Positions 10,767 to 22,503 of a stretch of 64,000 nt of DNA are shown piece after piece. The stretch is from Hevea brasiliensis. Taxonomy: Eukaryota; Streptophyta; Magnoliopsida; Malpighiales; Euphorbiaceae. How positions within the stretch are numbered: the first letter of the stretch is position 1; each line of letters starts with the position of its first letter. Below the pieces are notes generated by a model. That model was given only the letters and a program-made list of their open reading frames with translations. It was not told where the DNA came from and did not search any database. A program made the translations under genes and the position numbers. The stretch is from NCBI RefSeq assembly GCF_030052815.1, contig NC_079499.1, positions 84,049,183 through 84,113,182 of the forward strand, read 5' to 3'.

Positions 10767-11610
10767 AGGAGCTTAACGAAGGATAAGGAGCTTTCGGAGA
10801 AAGACAAAGAGCTCAAGGAAAGGATGAAGAGATGGTGTCGGGAATAGCGGAGCTATGTGAATGCTCATAAGGATCTCTTGGCCGAACTTCAAAAGCGCTA
10901 TCTGAAGAGGACTTCTCTTGGATGGACGACACGGCTCCCGGGCGATGGTGAAGATAGTGAGGGGAGGCGAGGAAGAGAGAGAGAGTGAGCGAATGTAAAT
11001 CAGCCGGGTGATCCCCCGAATAATAACTTGTACAAATTATGAAATGAAATGGAATATCTCTTTTGTTCAATGAATGATTGTGATCGGAAAATTTTAAACC
11101 ATTGTTTGTCTGAGTATTTGATTGTATAAGCACAGCAAAACAAAAACTAAATGTGATTATTAATCTAAGTATAAAAGATCGGAAAGCACTTTAAGCATGA
11201 GATCGGTAGGGAAGAAATGCTGAACGGAACTTGATTGAAAATTTAACTCGAACACTTAAGATCGGAATCCTCATTAAATCGAACCAAAACTTTAGCTCTT
11301 AAACTTTCGGAAAGGAGGTCGGCAATAAAACTGGTAGGAAAAGATCTAGTGCCAGTTCATTTTATTTATCAACAGAGATCAGGAATATACTTGACAGGTC
11401 CGGAAATTCGACAACGGGTTTGGGAGGTCGGTAAATGATTTGAGAGATCGGCGAGGCTTTAATGAATGTGAGGACTTAGCATTGATTCAATCCTTTGTGA
11501 GGAGAGATCGGAAATGTGACCGCCTATCAAAGAGGGATCGGAAACGTGATTAGCTGTTCAAAGAAGAATTTTTATTGATTCTAGGGGTCGGCCAAAATAT
11601 GGTGTCGACA

Positions 11611-13707
11611 ATTGTGAAACTATAATTTATAATTTTTTTGTGCACAAACCTGATGCGAGTCGCCTATCGGCCTTGACTCGATTCCTCGGGTTCTTTCCAT
11701 TGGCCACTTTTCTGTTGGAATTTGGCAAAACTTCCCTCATAGAAAATGTTCCCTATTGTCTTAAGTTTATTTTCCTTTTTGAATCACTCCTATTGGAGTT
11801 TTGTAGCTCAAGTTATAGCTAAAATACGGTTACTGTTCATGCCGCAGATTTTTGTTCTGGCAGATTTATTGATCCAACTTCGTTCAGCAATTTGATCAAT
11901 TTAAGTCCATAATTTGGTATAAATTTCTTCATATGAAATGTTCTACTATGCCTTAGGTTTCCATCGGTTCAAGAATCACCTAAATCGGAGTTTTCTAGAG
12001 AGAGTTATAGACATTGAAACTTTACTGTTCATATGGTAAATCTGCAGTCTGCAGATTCAGTGATCAAATTTTGCTCAGTAATTTGATTGGGTTAATGGCA
12101 TAATTTGGATTTGTGTTCTTCATGAAAGTTTTAGGTCTATATCTCATATAACCACTGGTAAAATTTCAAGTCATTTTGACCTGCGTAGCTCGAGTTATGA
12201 CCAAATAAACAAACACTGTTCATTTGGTCAGTTTATACAGGGCAGCCTGCAATTTTCCAACTTTGGTCACTTTGTTCACTAGGTTTTAGTCACTTTTTGA
12301 GCATGCTTCCTGAATGAAAATTGTGTCATTTAGTGCCTATTTTCAGTCCCAATTGGTCCCATACCAATTGGACTTGTAAAATTTCATTTTTGGTCCCTCA
12401 AAGTGGATTTTTGGTCATGCTTCCTACCCAATCCGAATTTGGCTTTGATTTAAACACTTCTAACACTCTCCATAAGGTCTCAAATGACCATTTCCCACTT
12501 CATATGAGGCCAAAGACACCATTTACAAGTTTCTCACATTTTTGTCTCCCAAACCCTAGGTCCAAAACCCTAACTCACAATTTTTGTTACATTTTATTAA
12601 TTCAACACATATAAACTTACTTACTCAACTCATTCAAGCTCATGTTTACTTTTAATTCAATCAAATACATGTAATTCTCACCCCTCCATAGGCTAGACGA
12701 ATTTCCCATATGGTCCCTCAACAACAATTCTCTTTTCATTTTAAATTAAAATTCTAAGCTAAAGTAACTCAAATCATATAAATTGAAACATTAAATTTCA
12801 ATCTAATGCTTACCTCAACTTGGAGTTTCCTCTTACTCAATTCCTTCCTTTTCCTCTTTTCTTTCCTTGCTCAAACTTCTTTTCAAGTTGCCTAGACAAG
12901 CTTTAACTACGGTGGCTTACTTTTCTATGGTGAAATCTTATAATATGCAAGGTCAAAATTGAGCTTTAATGGAGGTTTTGGTGTGGGAGAGGGAGAGTGA
13001 GATGGTTCATGTTTTTGGAAGAAGATGAAGATGACTTTATTTTTTTTTTCTTTTCTTTTCTTTTCTTTTCTTTTATGTCTTAAGAAGACCAAAAATCAAT
13101 TTAAGTAAATTTATTAATTATATTCTTTATGGCATCATGCATGATGTCATGCATGATGTCATCTCCCTACACCTTTTTCATTTTCTCTTCTTTTTTTTTA
13201 TTTTTCTATTAGTTTTTTAATTTAATTCTCGATTACAAAATTTTCTTTTCTTCGATTTTATTTGACAATTAGGTCAGGAGTCAGCTCTCGAGATCAATTG
13301 ACCAAATTGCCCCTCACCGGTTCAACCCGATTTGCAAATAATTCAATATTTCTTTCGACTCCCTGACCTAATTATTTGACTGATTTAACAATTCTTTTTT
13401 ATGATTTTCTCTTTTCCACTGTGTTTGTAATGGTCCTAAGGACCGCGGTGTCACATTTTACAGTTCGAAATTTGAGTTTAAATCGACTTCGCAGTCATTC
13501 CCAAGAAGGTCACCCATCGCTGTGACTCTCGGCTCGTTTAACTTCTTATGTTCAGTTTTTCTTGTTTATACTTAACTAACTGGACATTACTAATTATTTG
13601 TATTTATGGTTTATCTAGTTGTCTTAAGTATGGTTCTAATCCGCTTAATTGTCCGGACCTTACCGAAACAGTGAAATATACCAGGCTATGCAAATAGGGG
13701 TGTTACA
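11611..13707 (-). mobile_element. Truncated LTR of a C-type Tekay element (E), inserted in B and cut by A
   Basis: On the minus strand the LTR starts TGTAACACCCCTATTTGCAT at 13707 and matches the LTRs of element C at 22504 and 42064 (TTTGCATAGCCTGGTA, the GAGTCACAGCGATGGGTGACC region, and finally GAGGTTTGTGCACA). It breaks at 11611, where the Tat LTR begins. About 2.1 kb of an expected 3.55 kb is present. It sits in the chromodomain coding region of B; the adjacent 5 bp 13708-13712 (AAAGT on the minus strand) would be one copy of its target-site duplication. The rest of E is outside the window or never existed (solo LTR). Confidence 0.75.
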
Positions 13708-13712
13708 ACTTT

Positions 13713-16700
13713 CACCAGTGGAATTTGCTTATTCCTCAACTCCTTCACTTCTTGAGCCAAGATCCGTATGGGTTCTGCTTCATATGTCAAATCCGGTTGT
13801 ACTTGAATTTCTTCCATGGAGATGACATGTGAAGATCTGAGCGGTATCTTCTCAGCATGCATACATGAAACACATTGTGGATCTTGTCCAGCTCTGGTGG
13901 TAAAGCTAGCCTGTAGGCCATTGGACCCACACGTTCAGTGACTTCATATGGGCCAATGAACCTAGGGCTTAACTTACCTTTTCTTCCAATCCTCAATATT
14001 TTTTTCCACGGTGACACCTTGAGGAACACTTTGTTGCCAACTGTATATTCTATTTCGTTTCTCTTCAAGTCAGCATAAGATTTCTGTCTATCTAAGGCAA
14101 CTTTCAGATTGGCTTTGATTAGCTTTACCTTCTCCTCAGTCTGTTTCACCAGGTCTAGCCCTACCAGTTTATCTTTGCCCAATTCAGTCCAATACACTGG
14201 AGTTCGACATTTCCTCCCATACAGTACTTCATACGGGGCCATTTAGATGCTAGCTTGGTAGCTATTATTGTATGCAAATTCTGCCAGTGAAAGGTGTCTA
14301 TCCCAACTTCCCTCATACTCAATGACACAACTCCTCAGCATATCCTCAAGGACCTGACATATATTTCATATTATTATTATCATTTCAATTCAATATTTGT
14401 ATTAGTTCAATTGGTTTCAATTGTTTACCTGGATTACTCTTTCTAATTGCCCATCTAAGGATGGAAAGCTGTGCTGAAGTGGAGTTGTGTACCCAAGGAT
14501 TCATGCAACTTCTTCCAAAATCTCGATGTAAACCTTGGGTCTCGATCAGATATGATGGAAAGTATAATTCCATGCAGTCTAACTATCTCACCGATATACA
14601 ATTCTGCTAACTTCTCCAATGAGTAGTTAGTCCTAACTGGCAGAAAGTGTGCTGACTTCATCAATCTATCTACTATCACCCATACTGCATCATGCTTCTT
14701 CTAGGTGAGAGGTAGACCACTTACAAAATCCATGGTGACCCGATCCCATTTCCATTCAGGTATACGTATGGGCTGTAGCAAACCCAATGAAACTTGATGT
14801 TCTGCCTTGACTTGCTGACATGTCAAGCATTTAGTCACATAGTCAGCTATATCCTTCTTCATACCAGGCCACCAATACTGAAGCTTTAGATCATGATACA
14901 TTTTTGTACTTCCTGAGTGCATAGCATAAACACTGGTGTGTGCCTCTTTCAGAATACTGGCTTTCAATTCCCCATCATCTGGTACACACACTCTTCCTTT
15001 GTAGTACAGACACCCATCTGCTTTCACCTCATAGTCAGTTGTCTTCCCTTCTGAGATTTTACTCATAATAGCCTTTAGCTTCTCATCTACCTTCTGCCCA
15101 TGTAAAATCTGCTGTAGCAGGTTTGGCCTCACTTGCAACTCAGCCAAAATAGCTCCATCTCGAGCCAAGGATAGACGGGCATTCAATGATCTCAAAGTTG
15201 TGATGGATTTTCTGCTCAAAGCATCTGCAACCACATTTGCCTTCCTAGGATGGTAGTCAATCACACAATCATAGTCCTTCAGGAACTCAATCCATCGTCT
15301 CTATCTAAGGTTGAGCTCCTTTTGGGTTGGCAAATACTTTAAACTTTTATGGTATATGTAAATGTAATACTTTTCACCATACAAGTAGTGTCTCCATATC
15401 TTCAGTGCAAAGATAATTACTATAAGTTCTAAGTCATGGATAGGGTAGTTCTGTTCATGTGGCCTTAGCTGCCTGGAAGCATAGGTGACCACCTTCCCCT
15501 CTTGCATTAATACACACCCTAACCCATTATGAGAGGCATCACTGTAGACCAAAAAGTCCTTTCCAGACACTAGTTGTGTTAACACTGGTGCCTCTGTCAA
15601 CATAGCCTTCAACTTCTCAAAACTTGCCTGACACTTGTCATTCCAGTCAAATTTGACGTTCTTATGTAACAACTTGGTCATTGGAGTAGCTATTAAAGAA
15701 AATCCCTTCACAAATCTTCTATAATAACCAGCTAGCCCCAAGAAACTTCTGACCTCAGTTATATTTCTGGGAGACTTTCATTCCATCACTGCTTCTATTT
15801 TCTTGGGATCCACTCTAATCCCATCAGCTGACACTATGTGTCCAAGGAATGCAATCTCATTCAACCAGAAGTCACACTTGGACAACTTAGCATACAGCTT
15901 CTTTTCTCTCAGAGTTTGCAGAATAATCCTCAAATGTTCATCATGTTCTTCCCTAGTCTTGGAATACACCAAAATATCATCAATAAAGACCACTACAAAC
16001 CGATCTAGATATGAATGGAAGATACGGTTCATAAGGTCTATAAATGCTGCTGGTGCATTTGTTAGGCCAAAGGGCATCACTAGGAACTCATAATGCCCAT
16101 ACCAGGTCCTGAATGCAGTTTTTGGCACATCTACATCCTTCACCCTCAACTGATGATACCCATATCTGAGATCAATTTTGGAAAATACTCCTGCTCCCTT
16201 TAACTGATCAAACAGATCATCAATTCTAGGCAACGGATACTTGTTCTTCACTGTCACTTAATTAAACTGCCGGTAATCAATGCATAACCTCAAAGTCCCA
16301 TCTTTCTATTTCACAAACAGTACTAGAGCTCCCCATGGTGACACATTGGGGCGTATGAACCCCTTATCCAGTAACTCCTACAACTGGATTTTCAGCTCCT
16401 TTAATTCAGTAGGTGCCATCCTATAAGGAGCAATAAAGATTGGTGCTATACCCGGTAGTATCTCAATAGTAAATTTGACTTCTCTTTCTGGTGGCAAGCC
16501 AGGCAATTCTTCAGGGAACACATCTGGGAAGTCTCTTACTGTGGGTATGTCACACAAATCTGGCTTAGCCTGCCTAGTATCCACCACATGTGCTAGGTAG
16601 GCTTCACAGCCTTTTCTCATCAGTTTTCTTGCAACTGTGGATGAGATGACATTGGACAAGAAATCTGTCCTTTCTCCCACAACTGTGATCTCATTACCCT

Positions 16701-17004
16701 TAGGAGTTTTCAAGGAAATCCTCTTCAATTTACAATCAACCATTGCCTGATGATGTGACAACCAGTCCATTCCCAAAATCACGTCAAACTCATGGAAAGG
16801 CAATTCAATCAGGTCTGCCAAGAATTCATACCCCAGAATCCTTAAAGGGCAACCTTTGTATACTTTGTTCACCACTACACTGTGGCCCAATGGATTAGTG
16901 ACTAGAATGTCTTGGTCACTTTCCCCTACTAGTATCCCCCTTTCTACGGGTAAGTTGATGTAGATGTATGAATGAGTGGATCTTGGATCCACCAATGCAT
17001 GCAC
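13713..17004 (-). pseudogene. Protease-RT-RNase H-integrase of Tekay element B
   Basis: Minus-strand fragments follow chromovirus order. The protease (17004-16378) begins HALVDPRSTHSY, where element D has DPG, so the active-site glycine is lost. RT (16257-15778) has [17 protein letters not shown] and [11 protein letters not shown]. RNase H (15741-15301) has [13 protein letters not shown]. Integrase (15264-14230) has the HHCC zinc region ending CLTCQQVKAEH, then [13 protein letters not shown] and [17 protein letters not shown] region follows (14242-13787, FIGPYEVTERVGPMAYRLALPP). The chromodomain starts after it and is severed at 13713 by LTR E. Several stops and frame changes break the reading frame. 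Protein and LTR similarity to D is high, so B and D belong to one family. Confidence 0.85.
14354..14428 (-). other. 75-nt intron-like insertion in integrase of element B
   Basis: On the minus strand, integrase codons ending ...GTAATCCAG are followed by GTAAACAATTG... and then ...ATATGTCAG, after which GTCCTTGAGGATATG resumes the integrase frame. The insertion is exactly 75 nt, AT-rich, in phase 0, with GT-AG ends and an internal CTAAT that fits a branch site. Element C lacks it (the homologous codons are contiguous near 41280-41300). Element D has it at the same place and the same length (35113-35187). Confidence 0.7.
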
Positions 17005-17170
17005 AGATGTGTTGTAGAGGGAGAACGTACCCCTGATGACGTTCAGGGCATTTTGCTCCTCCTAAGCTCTCATGGAATAGGCTCTAGCAGGTGCTCTAGC
17101 CTGTGGCCTCTCAGCTGGCTTAGATGTAGGTCTTTGTGATGGACCAACTGCCTCAGATTTACTAGACTTC

Positions 17171-18288
17171 CTACCCCTTTGAGGTAGGAGCAGGTCTATC
17201 TGTTTGTGCTGGGGCAGCTGTGGTAGTTCTGCGTAGATAGTTTCTTAACTGATGCTCTGTTGACCCACACCTTAAACAAGCACCCGTTACTCTCCAACAC
17301 TCCCCCTTATGCCACTTCAGGCAGTGTGGACAAGTAGAAGATGTTGGGGCTGGTCTCCTGAACACCGTCCCTGGAGAACTGCCCACTGATGGTGTGGACT
17401 AGCCTCTCCTAGGTGTGAACTGTGGCTTAGGCCCCTGGGACTGACCCTAACCTTGAGGCTGACCTGAACTCTGAGTAGGTGGACCTTTGAACTTCTTCCC
17501 AGGTGCAGGAGATGAGCTAGACAGACCCAGGCCCCTCTTCTGCTGTCTCTCTCTTTCTGGTCTGCTCACTTATTCTGACTTTCTCAACTTTTACTGTAGC
17601 TTCCACCAACTTGGTGAAGTCTGTGATTCCCAAGGCAGTGATCATTATCTTGATGTTGTCATTTAGCCCCTCTTTAAATCTTTTACACCTTTCGGCCTCA
17701 TTAGGGATTATCTTCCTTCCATAACGGCTTAGTCTAACAAATTCTTTTTTATACTCTGCCACTGTCAACTGTCTCTGCCTTAGGTTAATAAATTATCTTC
17801 TTCTCTCATCTAGATATACACTACTCACATACTTCTTTTTGAACTCGGAGAGGAAGAAGTCCCAGGTTATTTGTTCTGGTTGCACTTCACTGGATACTGT
17901 ATCCCACTATTGATATGCATCATCTTGCAGTAGAGATACAACAGCTTCTAAATTTTGCTCTGGAGTGCAATGGAGTTGTTTTAAAACTCTCTTTGTTCTA
18001 TTCAACCAGTTCTCAGCTACAACAGAATCATCTTTTCTCTTGCCAAAGAAATCCACTGCTCCAAATTTCCTCAATTTTTCCAGATGGGATTTCTGCTGTG
18101 GTGGTGGTGGCATTACTCCTTCCATTTGTCTGAAAAACTCGGCCATTTGCTGGATCATGGCTTGTGGAGGCTGAGCAGGCTTTGCTGGAGCTGGTGGAGC
18201 TGGTTCTCCCCTACCCCCAATCTCAGCTATTGTAGGTGGAGCATGACTCTCCACTTCCTCCTCAACTGCCCTCTATGACATGGGGTCC
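17171..18288 (-). pseudogene. Gag of Tekay element B
   Basis: The frame probably starts at 18288 (MDPMS) but meets TAG almost at once, where D has a CAG codon. The capsid region follows in pieces: LRKFGAVDFFGKRKDDSV and NWLNRTKRVLKQLHCTPEQN (18254-17907), then TVAEYKKEFVRLSRYGRK with RCKRFKEGLNDNIK (17768-17517). The zinc knuckle at 17386-17171 reads CLRCGSTEHQLRNY; the last cysteine of CX2CX4HX4C is changed to tyrosine, whereas D keeps it. Broken copy of the structural protein gene. Confidence 0.8.
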
Positions 18289-18401
18289 ATATCCTAATCA
18301 AAATAAGAAAATCAAACAGATTTGCATTAATATCACCTCGACTCTTATAAATACAATGCATGGTATGGACTCGATCTAGACCCAGAAATGCACTAAACTG
18401 T

Positions 18402-18413
18402 GCTCTGATACCA
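18402..18413 (-). promoter_or_regulatory. Primer-binding site of element B (initiator tRNA-Met)
   Basis: The minus strand reads TGGTATCAGAGC, the standard plant initiator-Met primer site, five bases after the LTR end. Confidence 0.9.
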
Positions 18414-18418
18414 CTAAA

Positions 18419-21400
18419 TGTGATACCCCTTACTCGTCTACAATATAGCCGAGCAAGATATGCCACACAGTGTACCGGAATACCATATTTTATTTCAATT
18501 ATTTTTTTTTATCCTTCCTTAATTTATTTCTTCATGGTTATAAAGTGCAATTGTGAAATTTAACTCATTTTAAGTCATTTATTGAAATTATAAATTTATT
18601 TGAGGTTTCAAAAATTTTATAGAAAATCCGGCAGAGTACCGGCTAAAAATGGAAAAAACAGTTCTTTAGAACCTGTAAAAAACACTTCCTATACATTTTC
18701 AATCATTCTCAAACTCCAATAACCATCAACATGGTCTCAACAATTCTCAACATTCACAATTATCTCAAGTTTTCAACATGAATCCACAATTTCATTCAAA
18801 TTCAAAATCAAATTTAATTTCATGAAGATATTCTCAAATTATATTAATTAACAAATTTTTACAAAATATGTACATCAATATATGATTACATAAATTTACT
18901 ATTTATATGAGTTCATAATTTACAAATCACAAACTACTACCCATTACAAAATGTAAAAACAAAATTTTAAAAGGGACCTAAAGGTCCTACCACTGATGCA
19001 CTGTAGATGAGAGGTGACTCTGACTCTAGGCAGATCTGTGACCTCACCCAGTTTATGGTCTGTTGGGCTCTCTGTCTGTCTCTCCAAAACCTACGCGTGG
19101 TAAAAAGCTATACGCTAAGCAATAATGCTTAGTGGTGCCAATAATAAAATAAAAAGAACTAAAAGAAATTAAATATGCAGTGTGTATATTGATGTCTCAT
19201 GCAGACAGATTTTTTATAATTATTTATAGTCTTATTTATTTGGCACTTGTTATATCCATTATTTCATTAAATTTATCAACTTTCATTTTTTTTTTTTTAT
19301 GGTTCCCCAAGTAACCTATACTGGATGACTAGACTGGATAAATGGGTAAACTGGCACTGGGTCCCAAGTACCTCAGGCCATCACACCATCAGTCACATAT
19401 GTATCTCCCAGTGTGCAACAGAACAGCTAATAAGCTGTAATAATTATTAGGCACAAGGTCAAGTATCACCATAATATCAGAATGGGCAAAAGCCATAAAA
19501 TCACAGAATGGCATAATGCCATGTGCAGTACTGCTAACTGAACCCTATTGGTATTCCAACCTATCCAAACTAATCTTACTAGGTGTACTAGGGCACATTA
19601 CTAAGTTATTGATTGAATTTTCATTCTTTACATGTAAGGTTACTATTCATTTTACTATTTAGGTCAAATTATTGACTTTTCAATGCATAATAACTACATA
19701 ATTCCTAATCACATGAATTTACCACATTTTGGTTCCCAAAAGTGTTGGCATTAGTTGCCAATCCATACTTCTAACCAATGGTGAATGAATAAAAAATTTT
19801 AGTTTTGGTTACTAGAGTTCACTATTCCATTAGGCCATTCTACAGTGAGAATTTGGCCAAATGTTCTTCATCAAAGTTGTTTCTTATTGTGTCTAGTTAC
19901 ATTTCACTGTTTGAATCACTCTATTTGGAGTTTTGTAGCTTAAGTTATGGCCTAAAAACCATAACTGGCCGGATTGTAATTTTTCCAGAATTTCTGGGCA
20001 AAATCAATTCTGCAGTTTTTATATACTGAATGCAAGTCAGTTTTTGGACATGTTATGGTCAAAATTTGGGTTCATTTTCTTCATGAAAGTTGTAGGGCTA
20101 TGTCTCAGCTTTTCACTAGTAAAAATTCATGTCAATTGGACCTTTCTACACTGAGTTATGACTAAATGAATGAACACTGTTCATTTGATCATTTTTCCCA
20201 TGTAGAATGTAAGTGACCCGGATTTGGTCAATTTTTAGGGCATCCCATGTTTAGTTTCTGGATAGAGTTCCTTCACCAAAATTGTGCCATTATGTGTCTA
20301 ATTTTATGTCCAATTGGCCACAACCCATGTTAGAGCTGCCCAAATATGCTGGACTCACATCCAGACCTGTAGGGCACTCAAGGCAACACACCCAACCTCA
20401 AATCCCAAGCTGCCATTCACTTTAATTCCTCATTATACTCAGCCAAATGGTCACTAATTGACCATTAAAACTTCCATTTACTCACACATAAGAAGAATCC
20501 AAAGTTTTCCCCTAAACCCTAACCCCAACAATTTCAATACTTCATATACATGCAATCAATGAGTTAAGGCATCAAGTTCCTATTCAATGGCAGCCAGGTA
20601 CAACTATAATTCATTCAAATTAAAGGAAACCTAATGTACCCTAAGGTTGCCAAAATTTAATGAAATTCAGCCATGCAATAAATTAGCTTAGTTTCATACT
20701 TATTTCATGTTCTCCATGATGTATACACAAAGTAATTAAAACTAATTGGCACTAACCTTGATTTAACTAATTCCCACAGCTTGAAAACTCTTCTTTTTTT
20801 CTTTTTTTTTGCTGCCCAAGACTTGCTCTAGGTGTAAGAGTAAATATTTGTGAAGGGAAGCTAGGATTTTGGGGTGATTTGGGTGGGTTAGCTCAAGCTT
20901 GATCAAGCTTCCATGGAGTTTTCTTTCCTCTCTCTCTCTCTCTACATTTTTTGCTATCCAAATTTTGAAGATAGCTATTTAGTTCTTTAATTTTTATCTT
21001 CTTTTATTCATTTTTAAGTAGTTTATAATGATGTGTCAAATTTTGGTTGGTGAAAATATTTTAATTGCATCATGCTTATGTCATAAATATGACTTTTATT
21101 TCATTTTCTTTTCTTTTCTTTTCTATTCATTTTTCAATTAATTTTTCTTCAATATTTATTCATATTTTATGTCAGAATAATTATTTACTTAACTGGACAA
21201 GTTGGCCAAAAATCATCTCTGAAGATGAAATGACCAAAATGCCCTCCATTTGGCTTATTGAGCCAAAATTATTTGTACCGATCGAAAAATTTTTCTAAGC
21301 CTTTTCTTGGCATTCCAATGCCATAGAAACCTCAGTGACTCTTCTCTGGAGTCTCATAAATTATTTTATGAATTTTCTCCCGGGTTTAGGGCTCCTAGTT

Positions 21401-21629
21401 GCGAAGACCGCAACTTCCCACCAGGTTACCCATCTCTAGGGCACCAGCTCATTTAACTTGGTTGTATTTTATTTCTAAAATTTTTTTCTATATTTTTCTT
21501 ATAAAAATTTGAGTTAATTATGACTCCTCACTTTAGTATAAATATTTTTCCAGATGTTCTAACTATCTGGACTGACACCGGTCACCTGAACAATAGAATG
21601 TACGGAATTGCTACAGTGAGGGTGTTACA
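18419..21629 (-). mobile_element. 5' LTR of Tekay element B (3.2 kb)
   Basis: On the minus strand it starts TGTAACACCCTCACTGTAGC at 21629 and ends ...GGGGTATCACA at 18419, just before the primer-binding site. It is a diverged relative of the LTRs of D (CCGTACATTCTATTGTTC and the GTGACCGGTGTC block near the start). The flanking TCAAA at 21630-21634 is the expected position of one target-site duplication copy; its mate is outside the window. The LTR holds simple CT repeats near 20930 and no gene. Confidence 0.85.
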
Positions 21630-22498
21630 TCAAACCCAACTTTCGTGGTGATCAAATTAATTAAAATCCTTTAAGATCTTTGACCAATTTTGAAGTTCCA
21701 TAAAGGTATCAGCCTATGTCTAGGTCAGAATTCCTAGGTTCAAGATCTTGATTTTCAAATATTAATCTTCACCTTTCAGTCCTTCAATTAACATCTACAA
21801 TCATAGCTAAATGGGTACCAGCACATAGCATGCATTAAGATCACAAGAAATTAAATCAAGGAACGAATCTCAAATGCAATAAATAAAACTTAGTGTTCAT
21901 CTATAATAATAATTACAAGCATTACTCTCCTAAATCCAGAATAAGAAAACTACTCACTCATGGTGGGTTCAGCAAACATCATGATAAAAGGTAAAAACAG
22001 TAAAAAGAAAATCATGTAGAAGAAATAAAACAATAAAAATCTGTCTAGGGAGATGAAATGAAGGAACCTAAGAGAGTTTGCAGCTTTGATCTTATAGAGC
22101 TTCAGCTAGAAAACTCCTTTTGGTACTGATGTTTCTCTCCTTGAGACGGTTAAAGAGAGTACAGAGTGTGGATTTCTCTCCTTCAAAACTCCTCAAAAGT
22201 GCTGTCAAAAGATAAAAGAGAGCCCCCCTCTTCTGATGTTTTCTCTTCTATTTATAATGGTTGCTTTAGGGTTAGGTCATTTTAAGTCTAAAAGGCTTTA
22301 GGAGTCTCATTTGAATCAAAAAACAAGAGCAGGAATTTGAGTTATAAAACTGGCTTCCGCATAGTACATAGCCCATGTGTCACTACAGGGCCTGTAGTGT
22401 AACTTGCGAGTGGAAGCTGCGAGTCTTGCACCGCAGAGAGTTACAGTGCTGCAACTACCACAGTTCCCGTTACACGGACCGTGTACTATTGTTTCCAT
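21630..22498. other. Anonymous older repeat, left flank of element C
   Basis: No gene. The non-coding, repeat-like sequence resumes after element C at 45615. Both sides carry the palindromic word TACACGG.CCGTGTA or variants (22483, 45680, 45750). It looks like the remains of an older retroelement split by C, but I cannot assign its family. Confidence 0.4.
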
Positions 22499-22503
22499 AA
22501 GGT

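Larger units (their letters stand above)
5478..11610 (-). mobile_element. Very long (6.1 kb) 5' LTR of Tat-like element A
   Basis: On the minus strand the LTR starts TGTCGACACC at 11610, abutting a broken Tekay LTR, and ends ...TTGCGACA at 5478, just before the primer-binding site. The ends form the inverted repeat TGTCG/CGACA. The outer 2.87 kb aligns in reverse with 61187-64000, which has the same tip. A minus-strand TATAAATA at 7451-7460 would place U3 at about 11610-7430 and R-U5 at about 7430-5478. The sequence is dotted with CCGATC-type words. The partner LTR is outside the window, so the length depends on the two ends being correctly paired; a composite of two elements is possible. Confidence 0.5.
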
